Assembly: GCA_963691705.1 (NCBI GenBank)
Contig: OY829545.1
Span: forward strand, 9,179,444 to 9,243,443
Length of the DNA stretch: 64,000 nucleotides
Direction: 5' to 3'
Origin: Viola odorata
Lineage: Eukaryota > Streptophyta > Magnoliopsida > Malpighiales > Violaceae
The notes beneath the pieces were generated by a model, which worked only from the letters and a program-made list of their open reading frames with translations, was not told the DNA's origin and did not search any database. This document shows positions 22,797-31,908 of this stretch, piece after piece; within the stretch, counting starts at the first letter, position 1, and each line of letters begins with the position of its first letter. The position numbers and the translations under genes were made by a program.

Positions 22797-25388
22797 TCAG
22801 TCTCCAGTAGGTATGATGTGGATTGCATCACTCGTATTAGCTATCCTCCATTCAATTGCCTCCTCATACTCCTTCATATTTCTCACATGCTCTTCTTCCT
22901 CCATTTTCGTCAGCTTGCTGGAATTTATGACTGGCAGACTCTTTACCAGTCCTGGGAAAGAGTACTTCGGGTAATCTGATAAAATTTTCAGCTCCAAGTT
23001 AGGGGCCTGCAAAATTGAAGAGAGGAGCTTATTGTGAGTCACTGGTGGTTCTAAAATCTTAGGAGCATCAGTACAAGGTTTAAAAGCATTTTTCTCAGTC
23101 ACTGCTTTTTTATTCTCCTCATTCAAATCCAAACTTTTCTCCACCTCAAGCATTTTTGGCTTGTCAATATTTCTGCTAACAACACACTCCAAAGGGTCAG
23201 TAGCAATTAATTCATGAATATTATCAGCATCAGGATCAATAATATCTATGCAATTAACACTATACATGTCATCAGGAAATCTCATGGCATCATACATATT
23301 AAATTTAACAAGTTCACCACAAAATTCCAATGTCAAACTCCCTCCAGCCACATCAATCATTGCCCTCGCTGTCCTCAAGAATGGTCTACCCAGCAGTATC
23401 TCTGTAGATTTTGTTGAATGCTCATTATCCATATCTACAACATAGAAGTCAGCTGGAAAAACAAAATCATTCACTTGAACTAGCACATCCTCAATGACTC
23501 CTACAGGGTATATAATTGATCTATCAGCTAATTGAATTACAACCATTGTCTCTTTCAATTCACCAATATTCAGAGTCTTAAAAACAGTTAATGACATAAC
23601 ATTAATCCCAGCGCCAAGATCACAAAGCGCCTTGTCTATGGTCTGATCTCCAATCTTGCAAGGTATGACGAAGGTTCCTCCATCCTTGCATTTATTGGGC
23701 AATTTCTTCTGAAAGACAGCAGACACATTCTCATTTAAGTTGACCCTTTCTATACCTGAAAGTTTCTGTTTGTTAGTGCATAAATCTTTAAGAAACTTAG
23801 CATATTTGGGCACTTGCGCTATCATATCAAGTAAAGGAATATTTATGGCTACTTTTCGAAAAATATCTAAAATAGCCTTCTCTTCCTTCGCCTTCTTGGA
23901 CTTTTCAGCCCTTTCGGGAAAAGGAAGAGGGATCACCTGATTTTTCTTTCTTGACAACGTCTCTGGAGATGGTTTTTCAGGAATTACCTTCATTTCTGGT
24001 TCGAATTCTGGTGGAGGTGGAACAGCCTCTGGTCGACTCTTCCCCAGGCATGTGGACGAGTCTGCTATGTCTGGAATTTTTATTCCACTCCTTAATGTCA
24101 TGGAACTGACATTATGTATCGGGTTGTCCACAGTAGTAGTTGATGGTAACCGTCCTCCCTGCTCTTGTTTACTGAGTTTCATCTCTGCCATTTCTTTCTG
24201 CATGGCTTGGTTCGATTGTACGAGACTCGAGATGCTAGCTTGAGTAGCTTGCATAAACTGCTTAAGCATATCCTCCATTGGGACTCCAGTAATCAGTAGG
24301 GGCTGTTGTGGGGCTGGAAGTTGGGGTACATTGGGTCTAGGGATGAAGTTTTGTAGGTTCATAGGTGGTGGTTGTTGCTGGGCATGGTATTGATTATTTG
24401 GGAATTGAACCGTGGTGTTGGAGCTTGTGTTTCCTCTCCAACCAGGATTGTTATTATACTGAGTTTGGTTGTATTCGGGCTTGTGGGGTGGATACCTACC
24501 ATACTGCTGCTGATACTGTAATACCGAATTAACCTCTTGGGGTGTTCCATTGTTCAAGATGCACTCATCAGTATGGTGTCCTTGTTGCCCGCACATACCA
24601 CATATCATGGTCGGCTGTACCTGCTGTACCTGTGATTGTCCTACACAAAACTTATCCAAGCGATCAGAAAGTTCATCCATTTTAGATTCAAGTACAGAAA
24701 CATTACCTGTAGGATTTTCTCTTTCGCTTGACTCATTTAGCTCGCTATTTTCAGCCAAGATCTGAAGCAATTGATTTGCCTTCGTGAGGGTGCAATCTTG
24801 TAACGCTCCTCCAGCAGCTCCATCTACAACCAACTTGTCCCTAACACATAAACCATCATAGAAGTATTGTACCTGGTTCCAATCAGAAACTCCATGGTTT
24901 GGGCAGATTTCTAATAGGTTCCTGAAGCGTTGATAATACTCCCCAAAACTCTCTGTGGGAGACTGCTTGATGGACACTATATTCTTCCTGGCATTTCCAG
25001 CCTTACTAGAGGACCAAAATTTGTTGAGAAAGGTGCTCAACATCTGTTGCCATGTGTTAATGGAGTTGTGCGGTAAGCTTAGGAACCAATTCCTAGCTTT
25101 ATCCTCTAGGGTCCATGGAAAAGCACGGAGTTTGGCTCGGTTGATGTCAACTCGAGGAGGTTTGTGAGTGTCACATTCCCAATGGAGATATTGCAGATGC
25201 TTGAAAGGGTTCTCGTTAGGCAGACCGTAGAACTTCTTAAGATTGTGGATCATATTTGGTTTCAGGTTCCAGTCATGCTCTACGGGCGGATATTGGACAC
25301 AAAAGTGTGTGTCCGGAGGTGGTCCCTCACTGTTCCGCTGCCTAAAGGTCTGCTCTATAGGAGGAGGTGGTGGTGGTGGCTGGTCCAT
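22797..25388 (-). CDS. Retrotransposon gag-protease polyprotein
   Basis: 863 residues, one uninterrupted frame. A Pro-rich start is followed by a Retrotrans_gag capsid region at about 60-185 (RAFPWTLEDKARNWF, ESFGEYYQRFRNLL). A CCHC zinc knuckle at 263-276 is CGMCGQQGHHTDEC (C-x2-C-x4-H-x4-C). After a Gln/Asn/Pro-rich linker comes a retropepsin-like domain with catalytic DLGAG at about 590-594, in place of the common D-S/T-G. The frame ends after EEAIEWRIANTSDAIHI, which in related plant elements is the linker just before reverse transcriptase (typically AIGWTIADIKGI). The polyprotein is thus cut at the pol boundary, while gag and protease look functional. Likely role: capsid formation and processing for this element. 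Confidence 0.9.
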   Translation of the reverse strand: MDQPPPPPPPIEQTFRQRNSEGPPPDTHFCVQYPPVEHDWNLKPNMIHNLKKFYGLPNENPFKHLQYLHWECDTHKPPRVDINRAKLRAFPWTLEDKARNWFLSLPHNSINTWQQMLSTFLNKFWSSSKAGNARKNIVSIKQSPTESFGEYYQRFRNLLEICPNHGVSDWNQVQYFYDGLCVRDKLVVDGAAGGALQDCTLTKANQLLQILAENSELNESSERENPTGNVSVLESKMDELSDRLDKFCVGQSQVQQVQPTMICGMCGQQGHHTDECILNNGTPQEVNSVLQYQQQYGRYPPHKPEYNQTQYNNNPGWRGNTSSNTTVQFPNNQYHAQQQPPPMNLQNFIPRPNVPQLPAPQQPLLITGVPMEDMLKQFMQATQASISSLVQSNQAMQKEMAEMKLSKQEQGGRLPSTTTVDNPIHNVSSMTLRSGIKIPDIADSSTCLGKSRPEAVPPPPEFEPEMKVIPEKPSPETLSRKKNQVIPLPFPERAEKSKKAKEEKAILDIFRKVAINIPLLDMIAQVPKYAKFLKDLCTNKQKLSGIERVNLNENVSAVFQKKLPNKCKDGGTFVIPCKIGDQTIDKALCDLGAGINVMSLTVFKTLNIGELKETMVVIQLADRSIIYPVGVIEDVLVQVNDFVFPADFYVVDMDNEHSTKSTEILLGRPFLRTARAMIDVAGGSLTLEFCGELVKFNMYDAMRFPDDMYSVNCIDIIDPDADNIHELIATDPLECVVSRNIDKPKMLEVEKSLDLNEENKKAVTEKNAFKPCTDAPKILEPPVTHNKLLSSILQAPNLELKILSDYPKYSFPGLVKSLPVINSSKLTKMEEEEHVRNMKEYEEAIEWRIANTSDAIHIIPTGD

Positions 25389-25645
25389 TTCTTGTTCGAA
25401 GAGAGGGTTCTCTCTTACTGCTGCAAACGAACTTTCCCCCAGGCCTGTGGAAAAGTCTACTGACTGCGAAAAACTGTTGAAAAACTGTTTTCAGAAACAG
25501 TTTCTTCAGATTCTGTCCTCTGCCTTTCTGCTCGCTGCTTCCTGTACTGAGCTTCTGTTTTTGTCAACTCTGGGTTGTATGGAAGTAATGGCAGTCGGGA
25601 GGACCTGGTCATAAAACAAGAAAATTAAAATTAGTACCGAAGAAA

Positions 25646-25663
25646 TCCCCGGCAACGGCGCCA
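25646..25663 (-). other. Primer binding site, tRNA-Asp type
   Basis: TGGCGCCGTTGCCGGGGA on the element strand, five bases inside the 5' LTR. It is the exact complement of the 3' end of plant tRNA-Asp including CCA, the site used by many plant Ty3-type elements. Confidence 0.88.
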
Positions 25664-25668
25664 AAATT

Positions 25669-27007
25669 TGATGGGTGCCGAAACCAACAAAAATAAATCA
25701 TACAATTCACCATGCACAATTAATTAAAACTGTAGCAAGTGGTAAAAGGATCGAACCACAGGGATTTCTGGACGATAATAATTTCTGTTAAAAGACCAAA
25801 ATTGTAACAGTGGTAAAAACCAATGAGTGGGATTTTGTGTGTTGCAATTAAATTAATAAACAGAGAGAATAAAAACAGTAAATAAACGATGATTAGATGA
25901 ACTCAGATGATTACAGATTCCCGGTAAAGACTCTTTTCGGGTCACGATTCATAGATGTCGATCATTGATGCAAGTGTTTTCAAAACCAAATTTAATAGAA
26001 AAGCTATAGAGACCAGCGGTACTCTGAGTCTCCTGCTCTCCTCCTACTCAAGATTCCTAAGGCGGTACTCCTACTAGGATCCCTAACCGTTCAATAACTT
26101 TAAGGCGGTACTCCTAATAAAGTTTAATTAAAGGGTTGATTAAACACGGGGAGAGACCTTTCCCGATCTAGAAGAGAATTTCTTCTACTCCTATAAATCG
26201 GATTCTACCCTTTTCTAATTAGCTCTTACACTAATTAGTTACCTACAGATTCCTATCAACGATGTAGAATCCAACGTTTCTAAGAAAAGATGTAATTGTT
26301 CGAATTAAATTCTAAGGTGATCAAACTTAGATTGAATAAGAACAAATTGACATTCAAATAAAAAGAATAGAAATACAAACTTGGATTTTATGAAGCTTAA
26401 TTAGATCTCACAACATATGAATCATAACCCTAGAGCCTTTACCAAGAATAGATAATTTAGCTAGAACAAGACATAATTAATTCAAACAATTATTGTGCAT
26501 GAATTAATTAAATCAAGAAATAAAGAAGAAAAGAATAATATATTGAAATTCTAGAACCAGTAGCCGAATTGTTGTTTTTGGAAGAGAAGATGTTTTCTCT
26601 TTGTTTCCTCCTAGGTATTTAACAAACCCCGTCTAACTTAAATTCCTAGAAAGTAGGATTTTAGATAATTATTAAACTAATTATTATGTTTCAAATAATT
26701 ACAAAATATTGTTCTTTGATTATCCTGTACGCGTCCTTCTCTTCTCCTCATGGGCCCAAGCCCATTAGTAATCTCTTGGTGCGTTGAATAAATTTGGCTG
26801 CAACAGTTAAACAGCCTGAACGCTGCTACCTTCTTTTCTCGTCTGCATCGACTCGAGCTTTGTACCTATTTTCAGCTCCTTTTTAATATTTAGGCTTTGT
26901 AGCCTACTCTCTGCAAAAAGGATTGAAAAGTACACACAATCAGTGTAATTGGCATCTAAAACAGCAAGAAAAGATGGTGATAAATTCAGCATATTGGCAC
27001 TCAATCA
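25669..27007 (-). repeat. Right LTR (5' LTR of the element)
   Basis: 1,339 bp, TG...CA ends, near-identical to 18372-19710. It would hold the promoter for the element's minus-strand transcript. It is followed by the second target-site copy, cctgt, at 27008-27012. Confidence 0.95.
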
Positions 27008-27019
27008 CCTGTCAAGTGG

Positions 27020-27468
27020 ATTTGTGCAAAGATGCGTAGGATAAAGGGCAATAGAATCGATTAACATTTTTTCCCTTTTTTAAAATATATTTTAGCTCAA
27101 TAAAAATATATTTTAAAAAAATAAAATAGTAGAGTTCTAGTACTACTTGAAAGTTGAAACATAATTTTCCTAATGTACGTGTTATCCTTCCTTTCAGTTT
27201 CACAGACAAATAAAGGCATTAAAAAAATTAAAAAAAATAGTAAGAGATAATAAAAGCTATTTCTCTCTTTATTCGATGAGCTAAAAAGTTCAAATTGCAA
27301 TTTTATTTTCCTTAGTTCATCAGCTTAGAAATTGTATATTTTGTAATTTGTGATATTGTCCGACGACACGTTCTTCCACAGTAGCAAAACCAGTTGGGCC
27401 TGTCTTGGATACGTATACGGACGGCATCCAAATAATTAGTCGATTTTTCTCTCTTCCAAAACTGGAAA
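27020..27468. other. Intergenic AT-rich DNA, ECI 3' flank
   Basis: Starts where the duplicated RAD23 block ends. No gene is supported. The part near 27468 is probably the 3' UTR of the isomerase gene. Confidence 0.4.
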
Positions 27469-28212
27469 TTACAGCTTGGATTTTACTCTATTGCCATCAT
27501 CTTCCTCCACAGTTTCATCAAACGCCATCTTATCCACCACCTCCGCCATCATCACCCTCCGATTCTTCGCATACACGTGTCCGTCCCATTTCCTCCGAAC
27601 CAGCTCCTCCCCTAACGCCACCGCCTTCTCCACCGTCGCCTCCGCTCCCTCACACGCCGCATCCACAATCCCCCTCTCCACTGCCATATCCCCCGTCAAC
27701 TTCGCCGCCTTCAGCACCGCCTCCCTCACCACACTCCGATCTCCGATCTTATATCTCAACACCGCCATAAACCATTCCGGCACCACAAGCCCGATATCCA
27801 GCTCACTCATGTACAGAAACCCTCGATCCTTCCTCATAACCACATAATCGTGGCATAGAGCAAAGATCATCCCTCCGGCGGCGGCGTGACCGGTGACGGC
27901 GGCGATTGTGGGCATGGGGACGGAGATGAGATCTCTGAGGAGTGATCGGAATTTGGATGACATGAGCTGGAATCGGGATTGGGCTGTGGATTTAGATCCC
28001 GCGGAGTTTGCCCATGGGAGATCGTAGCCGTTGGAGAAGAATTTGCCGTGGGCGGTGGTGATGAGGACGGCGGATGGGGAGGGTGGGTTGGCGTGGAGGG
28101 AGCGGAGAGCAGATTGGATGGAGTCGATTAGGGCTGGGCTGAGGCGGTGCTCGTCTGTGCCCGTTAGAGTGAGAAGGTAGTTATTGCTGGGTAACTTCTG
28201 TAATGTGCACAT
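27469..28212 (-). CDS. Peroxisomal delta3,delta2-enoyl-CoA isomerase
   Basis: Shifts cis/trans-3 double bonds to trans-2 so that unsaturated fatty acids can enter beta-oxidation in peroxisomes. A single-exon gene of 247 residues, close to the usual 240 for plant ECI proteins. The start MCTLQKL is the common plant ECI start. A crotonase fold is shown by HGKFFSNGYDL at about 55-65 and MPTIAAVTGHAAAGGMIFALCHDYV at about 98-122 (oxyanion-hole region). MSELDIGLVVPEWF at about 133-146 carries the Glu expected to be catalytic in the isomerase subgroup. The protein ends SKL, a perfect type 1 peroxisomal signal. It lies alone between the LTR element and a PIF-like MITE. It could also be named as the IBR10-like branch; the exact paralog cannot be decided here. 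Confidence 0.9.
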   Translation of the reverse strand: MCTLQKLPSNNYLLTLTGTDEHRLSPALIDSIQSALRSLHANPPSPSAVLITTAHGKFFSNGYDLPWANSAGSKSTAQSRFQLMSSKFRSLLRDLISVPMPTIAAVTGHAAAGGMIFALCHDYVVMRKDRGFLYMSELDIGLVVPEWFMAVLRYKIGDRSVVREAVLKAAKLTGDMAVERGIVDAACEGAEATVEKAVALGEELVRRKWDGHVYAKNRRVMMAEVVDKMAFDETVEEDDGNRVKSKL

Positions 28213-28313
28213 TTTTGCTATTTTTCTGGTTGCGTTGACTCTTTAAAGGACTTTATGTCCTGTTTGGATACAGATTCATATTTTCCACAGAAAAGGACAA
28301 ATGGAATAACTTG

Positions 28314-29185
28314 GGCCGTTTACTTGGGAGAATTTTCAGACTGAAAATTTGTTATTTTTCGGAAAATAAAGAATTTTCATTTCAAACAAAAAACTCAAAA
28401 ACGTGTTTATTTCGCACAATTTTCCTGATCTAAAAAATTGAAAAACGTGTTTACTTCGCACACTGTTTTATTTTTCTGATCTGAAAAATTGAAAAATGTA
28501 TTTACTTCGTATTAATTTCCAATTTTTTGAAAAACGAAAACTAACCAGGCCTGAGAAAACAGTACCAACCCATCTCCTTTTTAATTTCAGATGGGCCAGG
28601 AACAATACCTGGCCCATGACCAAACTAAACCAATATCCAGCACAAAACCTTGCCAAAACGACGTCGTTTCAGCCTTCTTCTCCAAACCGCCAAACGGCGC
28701 CCAAAAATCCTACCACAACAAGCACAAATTGGCAGCAAACTAATTAACCCATAAATCAACCCCGTAATTAATCCAAAATTAAACCCATAATTTAACCCAG
28801 CAGCGCCCTGTTCAACCTCTTCCTTGTTCACCCAGCCACCACCGGCCACCACAATTCACACGACCCACAACAAAACAACAAACGACAGTGACTGGCAGTA
28901 GCAAACAACAGCCCACGAAGCGATGCAATGCGGGGGAGAAGAAGAAGAAGAGCAGAGGGCAAAATTGGATTTAAAAAAGTTTCATTTAAGTTTCAAAATG
29001 AAACGCGTGTTTTCAAACCAAAGGCAAAAATGATGGAAAAATTGTTCATCGTTTTCTAAACAAAAAAAATTTATTTTCATTTTCTGAATGGAAATAACGC
29101 GAAGTAAACACATTTTTCGAAAAACACCTCCAGTTTTCTAAAAATTGAAGAATTTTTGGGAAAATTCTGCGAAGTAAACGAGGCC
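28314..29185. mobile_element. PIF/Harbinger-like MITE, 872 bp
   Basis: Imperfect terminal inverted repeats: left GGCCGTTTACTTGGGAG, right (reverse complement) GGCCTCGTTTACTTCGCAG, both followed by AATTTTC. A 3-bp direct repeat, ttg, flanks it (28311-28313 and 29186-29188). No transposase is present. The ends share GTTTACTT...GAGAATTTTC with the larger element at 29771-31905. Inside are three degenerate copies of aCGTGTTTACTTCGCAC (28400, 28445, 28496) and a 14-bp palindrome. The 3-bp target site fits the PIF/Harbinger superfamily, though TWA is more usual. Confidence 0.6.
28656..28669. repeat. Perfect 14-bp palindrome AAACGACGTCGTTT
   Basis: A self-complementary site with an ACGT core, inside the MITE. 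Sites with this core can bind plant bZIP factors. No function is shown here. Confidence 0.85.
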
Positions 29186-29546
29186 TTGGGGTTTGCTCAA
29201 CGTTAATTGTCCCGACGGATCTTCCAATGTTCGTGAATTTTCTATTGAATTTATTGAAAAAAAGAAAAAAGAAAAAAGAAAATCATTATTCACATGTCTC
29301 GCTAAAGGTATCTATAGAGATTCGAGCCGAGAATACTATAAAATATTAATTTCCTTCAAAAACCACCTTACATAATACTCCCTAAGGTTGCGTTTCATAA
29401 CGGAAATCACTCTATTTTGAGTTATTTCTGTTTTCCAAAAATTTCCATTTAGAGATATTTCCGGAATTATTTCTGTTTTCTAAAATTCGGTTTCACAGCA
29501 ACAGTACATTTTCTGTTTTCTAGCCTTCATTTTCCAACTTTATAAA

Positions 29547-30290
29547 ACTCGAAATCGTATTCACCTAACAACTATTTCTTACCTTTTTTTTAAAGAAAAA
29601 AAAACTATTACTATTGTTAAATCAATTTTATTTTAATTAAAAAATAATGCTAATGTTATTTTTCTGTGAAGATTAATAAACTAAATAGTAGCCCATTTTA
29701 AGTTTATTAAAGATCAAATATAAGTATGGTAAACATATTCATGTTTAAATTCAAAAGCACAAGCCATCTAGAGGTTGTTTAATTTTTGTAAAATTTTCCA
29801 TAAAATGGAAATATTTCCAAAGAAATTTTTTTAGTTCTCCAATTACTATTCAGTTTTCCAGAATTAACACAACAAATTTGGAAAATTCTGGAAACATCAT
29901 TTTTGAAGTTTTCTATAAAAAAAAATCCATTTTTTTTTAGCTCAACCGATTCATATTGTTAACATAAAAAAGAAACAATGTCTACCCTCATAATTTATAA
30001 ATATGATAAATCTATTCACGTTAAAGATCAAATATAAAAATAATAATTCCATTCATGAAAATAAAATATATATAAAATAGTCTTGAATTATTTGTTCATG
30101 ACGTGAATACTACAAACTCGAAATCGTATTCACCTAAGAACTATTTTTTCTTTTTTTTGAAAAATGAAAACTACTACTTTTGTTAAATCAATTTGTTTTG
30201 AATTAAAAAAACAATGTTAGTTTTTTTATTTTTTGAAGATTAATAAACTAAATAGAGCCTGTTTTAATTTTGTTAAAGATTAATAAACTA
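29547..30290. repeat. Pair of direct repeats, about 170-180 bp each
   Basis: The segments 29547-29730 and 30117-30290 both start ctcgaaatcgtattcaccta and both pass through gaagattaataaactaaata. They are diverged but clearly related. One lies left of the PIF-like terminus at 29771 and one lies inside it, so this stretch was rearranged or built by nested insertion. Confidence 0.75.
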
Positions 30291-31905
30291 GTGAATGCAG
30301 TTAGAGAAAATTTTGTTTAAATTGTTACTTCTTCATATTCTGTGAATAGTTGATCAGCTCTATCTTTCATTCGAATAAAGTCGTGTAGTGTACAACAAGC
30401 TAGAGGTATTTGCCTCTGACGACGAAGAGGATAATTTGGAATGGACTTTAAGATTGGAAATCTAGCCTTCACAACGCCAAAAACCCTTTCAATCATATTT
30501 CTCAATGACGAATGTCGATAGTTAAACAATGCATATTTTCTTGTTATCCTTCCTCGTCCACGAAAATCATTTAAGTAGCAAAACGACGACACTGTGAATA
30601 GTAACGCATGAGGGCAATTTCGGGATTTTAAATTAACGAACAACAAACGACGTCAAAATAGCAAAACGAACCCAGATAACTGACCGGAATGACGAGGCGA
30701 GAAGAACCCAGGTGGCGGCGAGGTCAGAGGTGGTCGGAGTGGACAACACGCACCGACGCGTGGAGGAGGCCGGCAGAGACGTTGGCTGCGTGTGGAGGCG
30801 CGTCGCTGGTCGAAATGCCGCTCTTCCACTTGCTCCCAACTCGACTCGTCCTTGCTCTCCTTCCTATGCCGGCGGTGAGAACAACAGACTCTTGTAAGTG
30901 ATCGGACAGAGAAAACAGAAAAAATTGAATTTGGATGTTGGTTGTGTCGGACAGAGAAAATAGAAAACAGAATAATATGTATTATAAATGCAAAGATGAA
31001 CTGTTTATTAGTTGTCACCATTATGTTACTTTATTATTTTGTCACCATGTATGCAATAATTCAATTGCTCTACTCTTTCATGACAATAGAGTAGACTTTA
31101 AATTATTTGATATTAGGAGTGAGTGAGTCCTATCAACGAGAAATTATTAAATATATTCGTTACATATAAGTGTAACTTTAATATGAGCTCATTTATTGAT
31201 TTTTTAAAATTAAAAGTGAATTCATATTTATTAATTTGCAAAATCAAAATGAGAAAAGTGACCGAACATAAAACTACTGTTATACGTAATACTTTGTCAA
31301 GCTCCTTAACTTCATACTTATTTTCTTAATAAAAAACCTGAAGAGAAAAGATTATGACTTAGTCAAATCATAATTAATTAAGCCATTGGTACGTGCCATG
31401 AAATTTCTTATAACACGATTGGTGATAGAAGTTGACGATAAAAAAGAATATATAGCTAAAAAAGGGTGTATCTTTAGCCATATTTATTCTTATTTGTTTA
31501 GAATGTATGAAGTTATTTGTTTTAAATCGAGTTTGTATTTATTTCAAAATGTAACTTTCGATAATAACATGATCAAAAATGTTATTCATTACAATGTTAA
31601 ACATTGAATTTTACTCGTATGATTTTAATTAGGAGTATTAGTTAGTTAAATATAAATTATGAAGTATTTTTATTACAATTTGTATCAATCTACATATTAA
31701 TTATCAAAATTACGAGGGTAGAAATGTCTAAAATAACATTGTGTTTTTTTAGATTAACAATATGAATTTATTGAACTAGAGTAATAAAAAAAATTTGGAA
31801 AATATTTTTTAAATGGAAATATTTTCAAAAATTTTGTGAAACAAATTTTGGAAATAATTTCAATTTAAAAAAAATTTCAGAAAATTCTCCGTAAGTAAAC
31901 AACCC
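29771..31905. mobile_element. PIF/Harbinger-like element with long inverted termini
   Basis: The left end (GAGGTTGTTTAA...) and the reverse complement of the right end (GGGTTGTTTACTTACGG...) align over about 230 bp, with gaps. They share stretches such as GAAATATTTCC, TTCATATTGTTAA and CTACCCTC. The flanks repeat cta (29768-29770 and 31906-31908). Inside lies a fragment of a PIF-type transposase (30317-30646, minus) and a short G+C-rich patch at about 30690-30890. The element is about 2.1 kb and defective. Its termini resemble those of the 872-bp MITE at 28314, so the two belong to one family. Confidence 0.65.
30317..30646 (-). pseudogene. PIF/Harbinger (HARBI1-like) transposase C-terminal fragment
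   Basis: The frame contains YALFNYRHSSLRNMIERVF, then GVVKARFPILKS and CCTLHDFIRM. These match the conserved block of the DDE-4 (PIF/HARBI1) transposase around its last catalytic acidic residue, in the motif RN.IER.FG..K. About 85 residues are recognisable, from about 30580 down to 30330. The first two catalytic Asp residues and most of the nuclease are absent. It is a remnant, not a working transposase. Confidence 0.8.
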
Positions 31906-31908
31906 CTA

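Larger units (their letters stand above)
18372..27007 (-). mobile_element. Non-autonomous LTR retrotransposon with gag and protease only
   Basis: A complete element, 8,636 bp, read on the minus strand. Both LTRs are 1,339 bp, start TG and end CA, and differ by about three bases on reading. A 5-bp target-site duplication, cctgt, flanks it (18367-18371 and 27008-27012). A tRNA-Asp-type primer site follows the 5' LTR, and a purine-rich tract precedes the 3' LTR. The only long frame is an intact gag-protease (22797-25388). It stops in the linker that normally precedes reverse transcriptase, and no reverse transcriptase, RNase H or integrase is present in the 3 kb that follow. The gag and primer site resemble Ty3-type elements of the Athila/Tat kind; without pol this placement is inference. 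Movement would need enzymes from another element. Confidence 0.93.

Noticed and set aside
25646..25663. A tRNA-Asp gene
   Set aside because: Only the 18 bases complementary to the tRNA 3' end are present, at the expected primer-site position. There is no cloverleaf.
19510..27004. A conserved 65-codon frame in both LTRs (19510-19707 and 26807-27004)
   Set aside because: It is repeated only because the LTRs are identical, and it has no protein features. It lies in the LTR, not in a gene.
27405..27847. Two plus-strand open frames of more than 120 codons opposite the isomerase gene
   Set aside because: They are Pro/Ser-rich shadows of the minus-strand enoyl-CoA isomerase, which has clear family motifs and an SKL ending.
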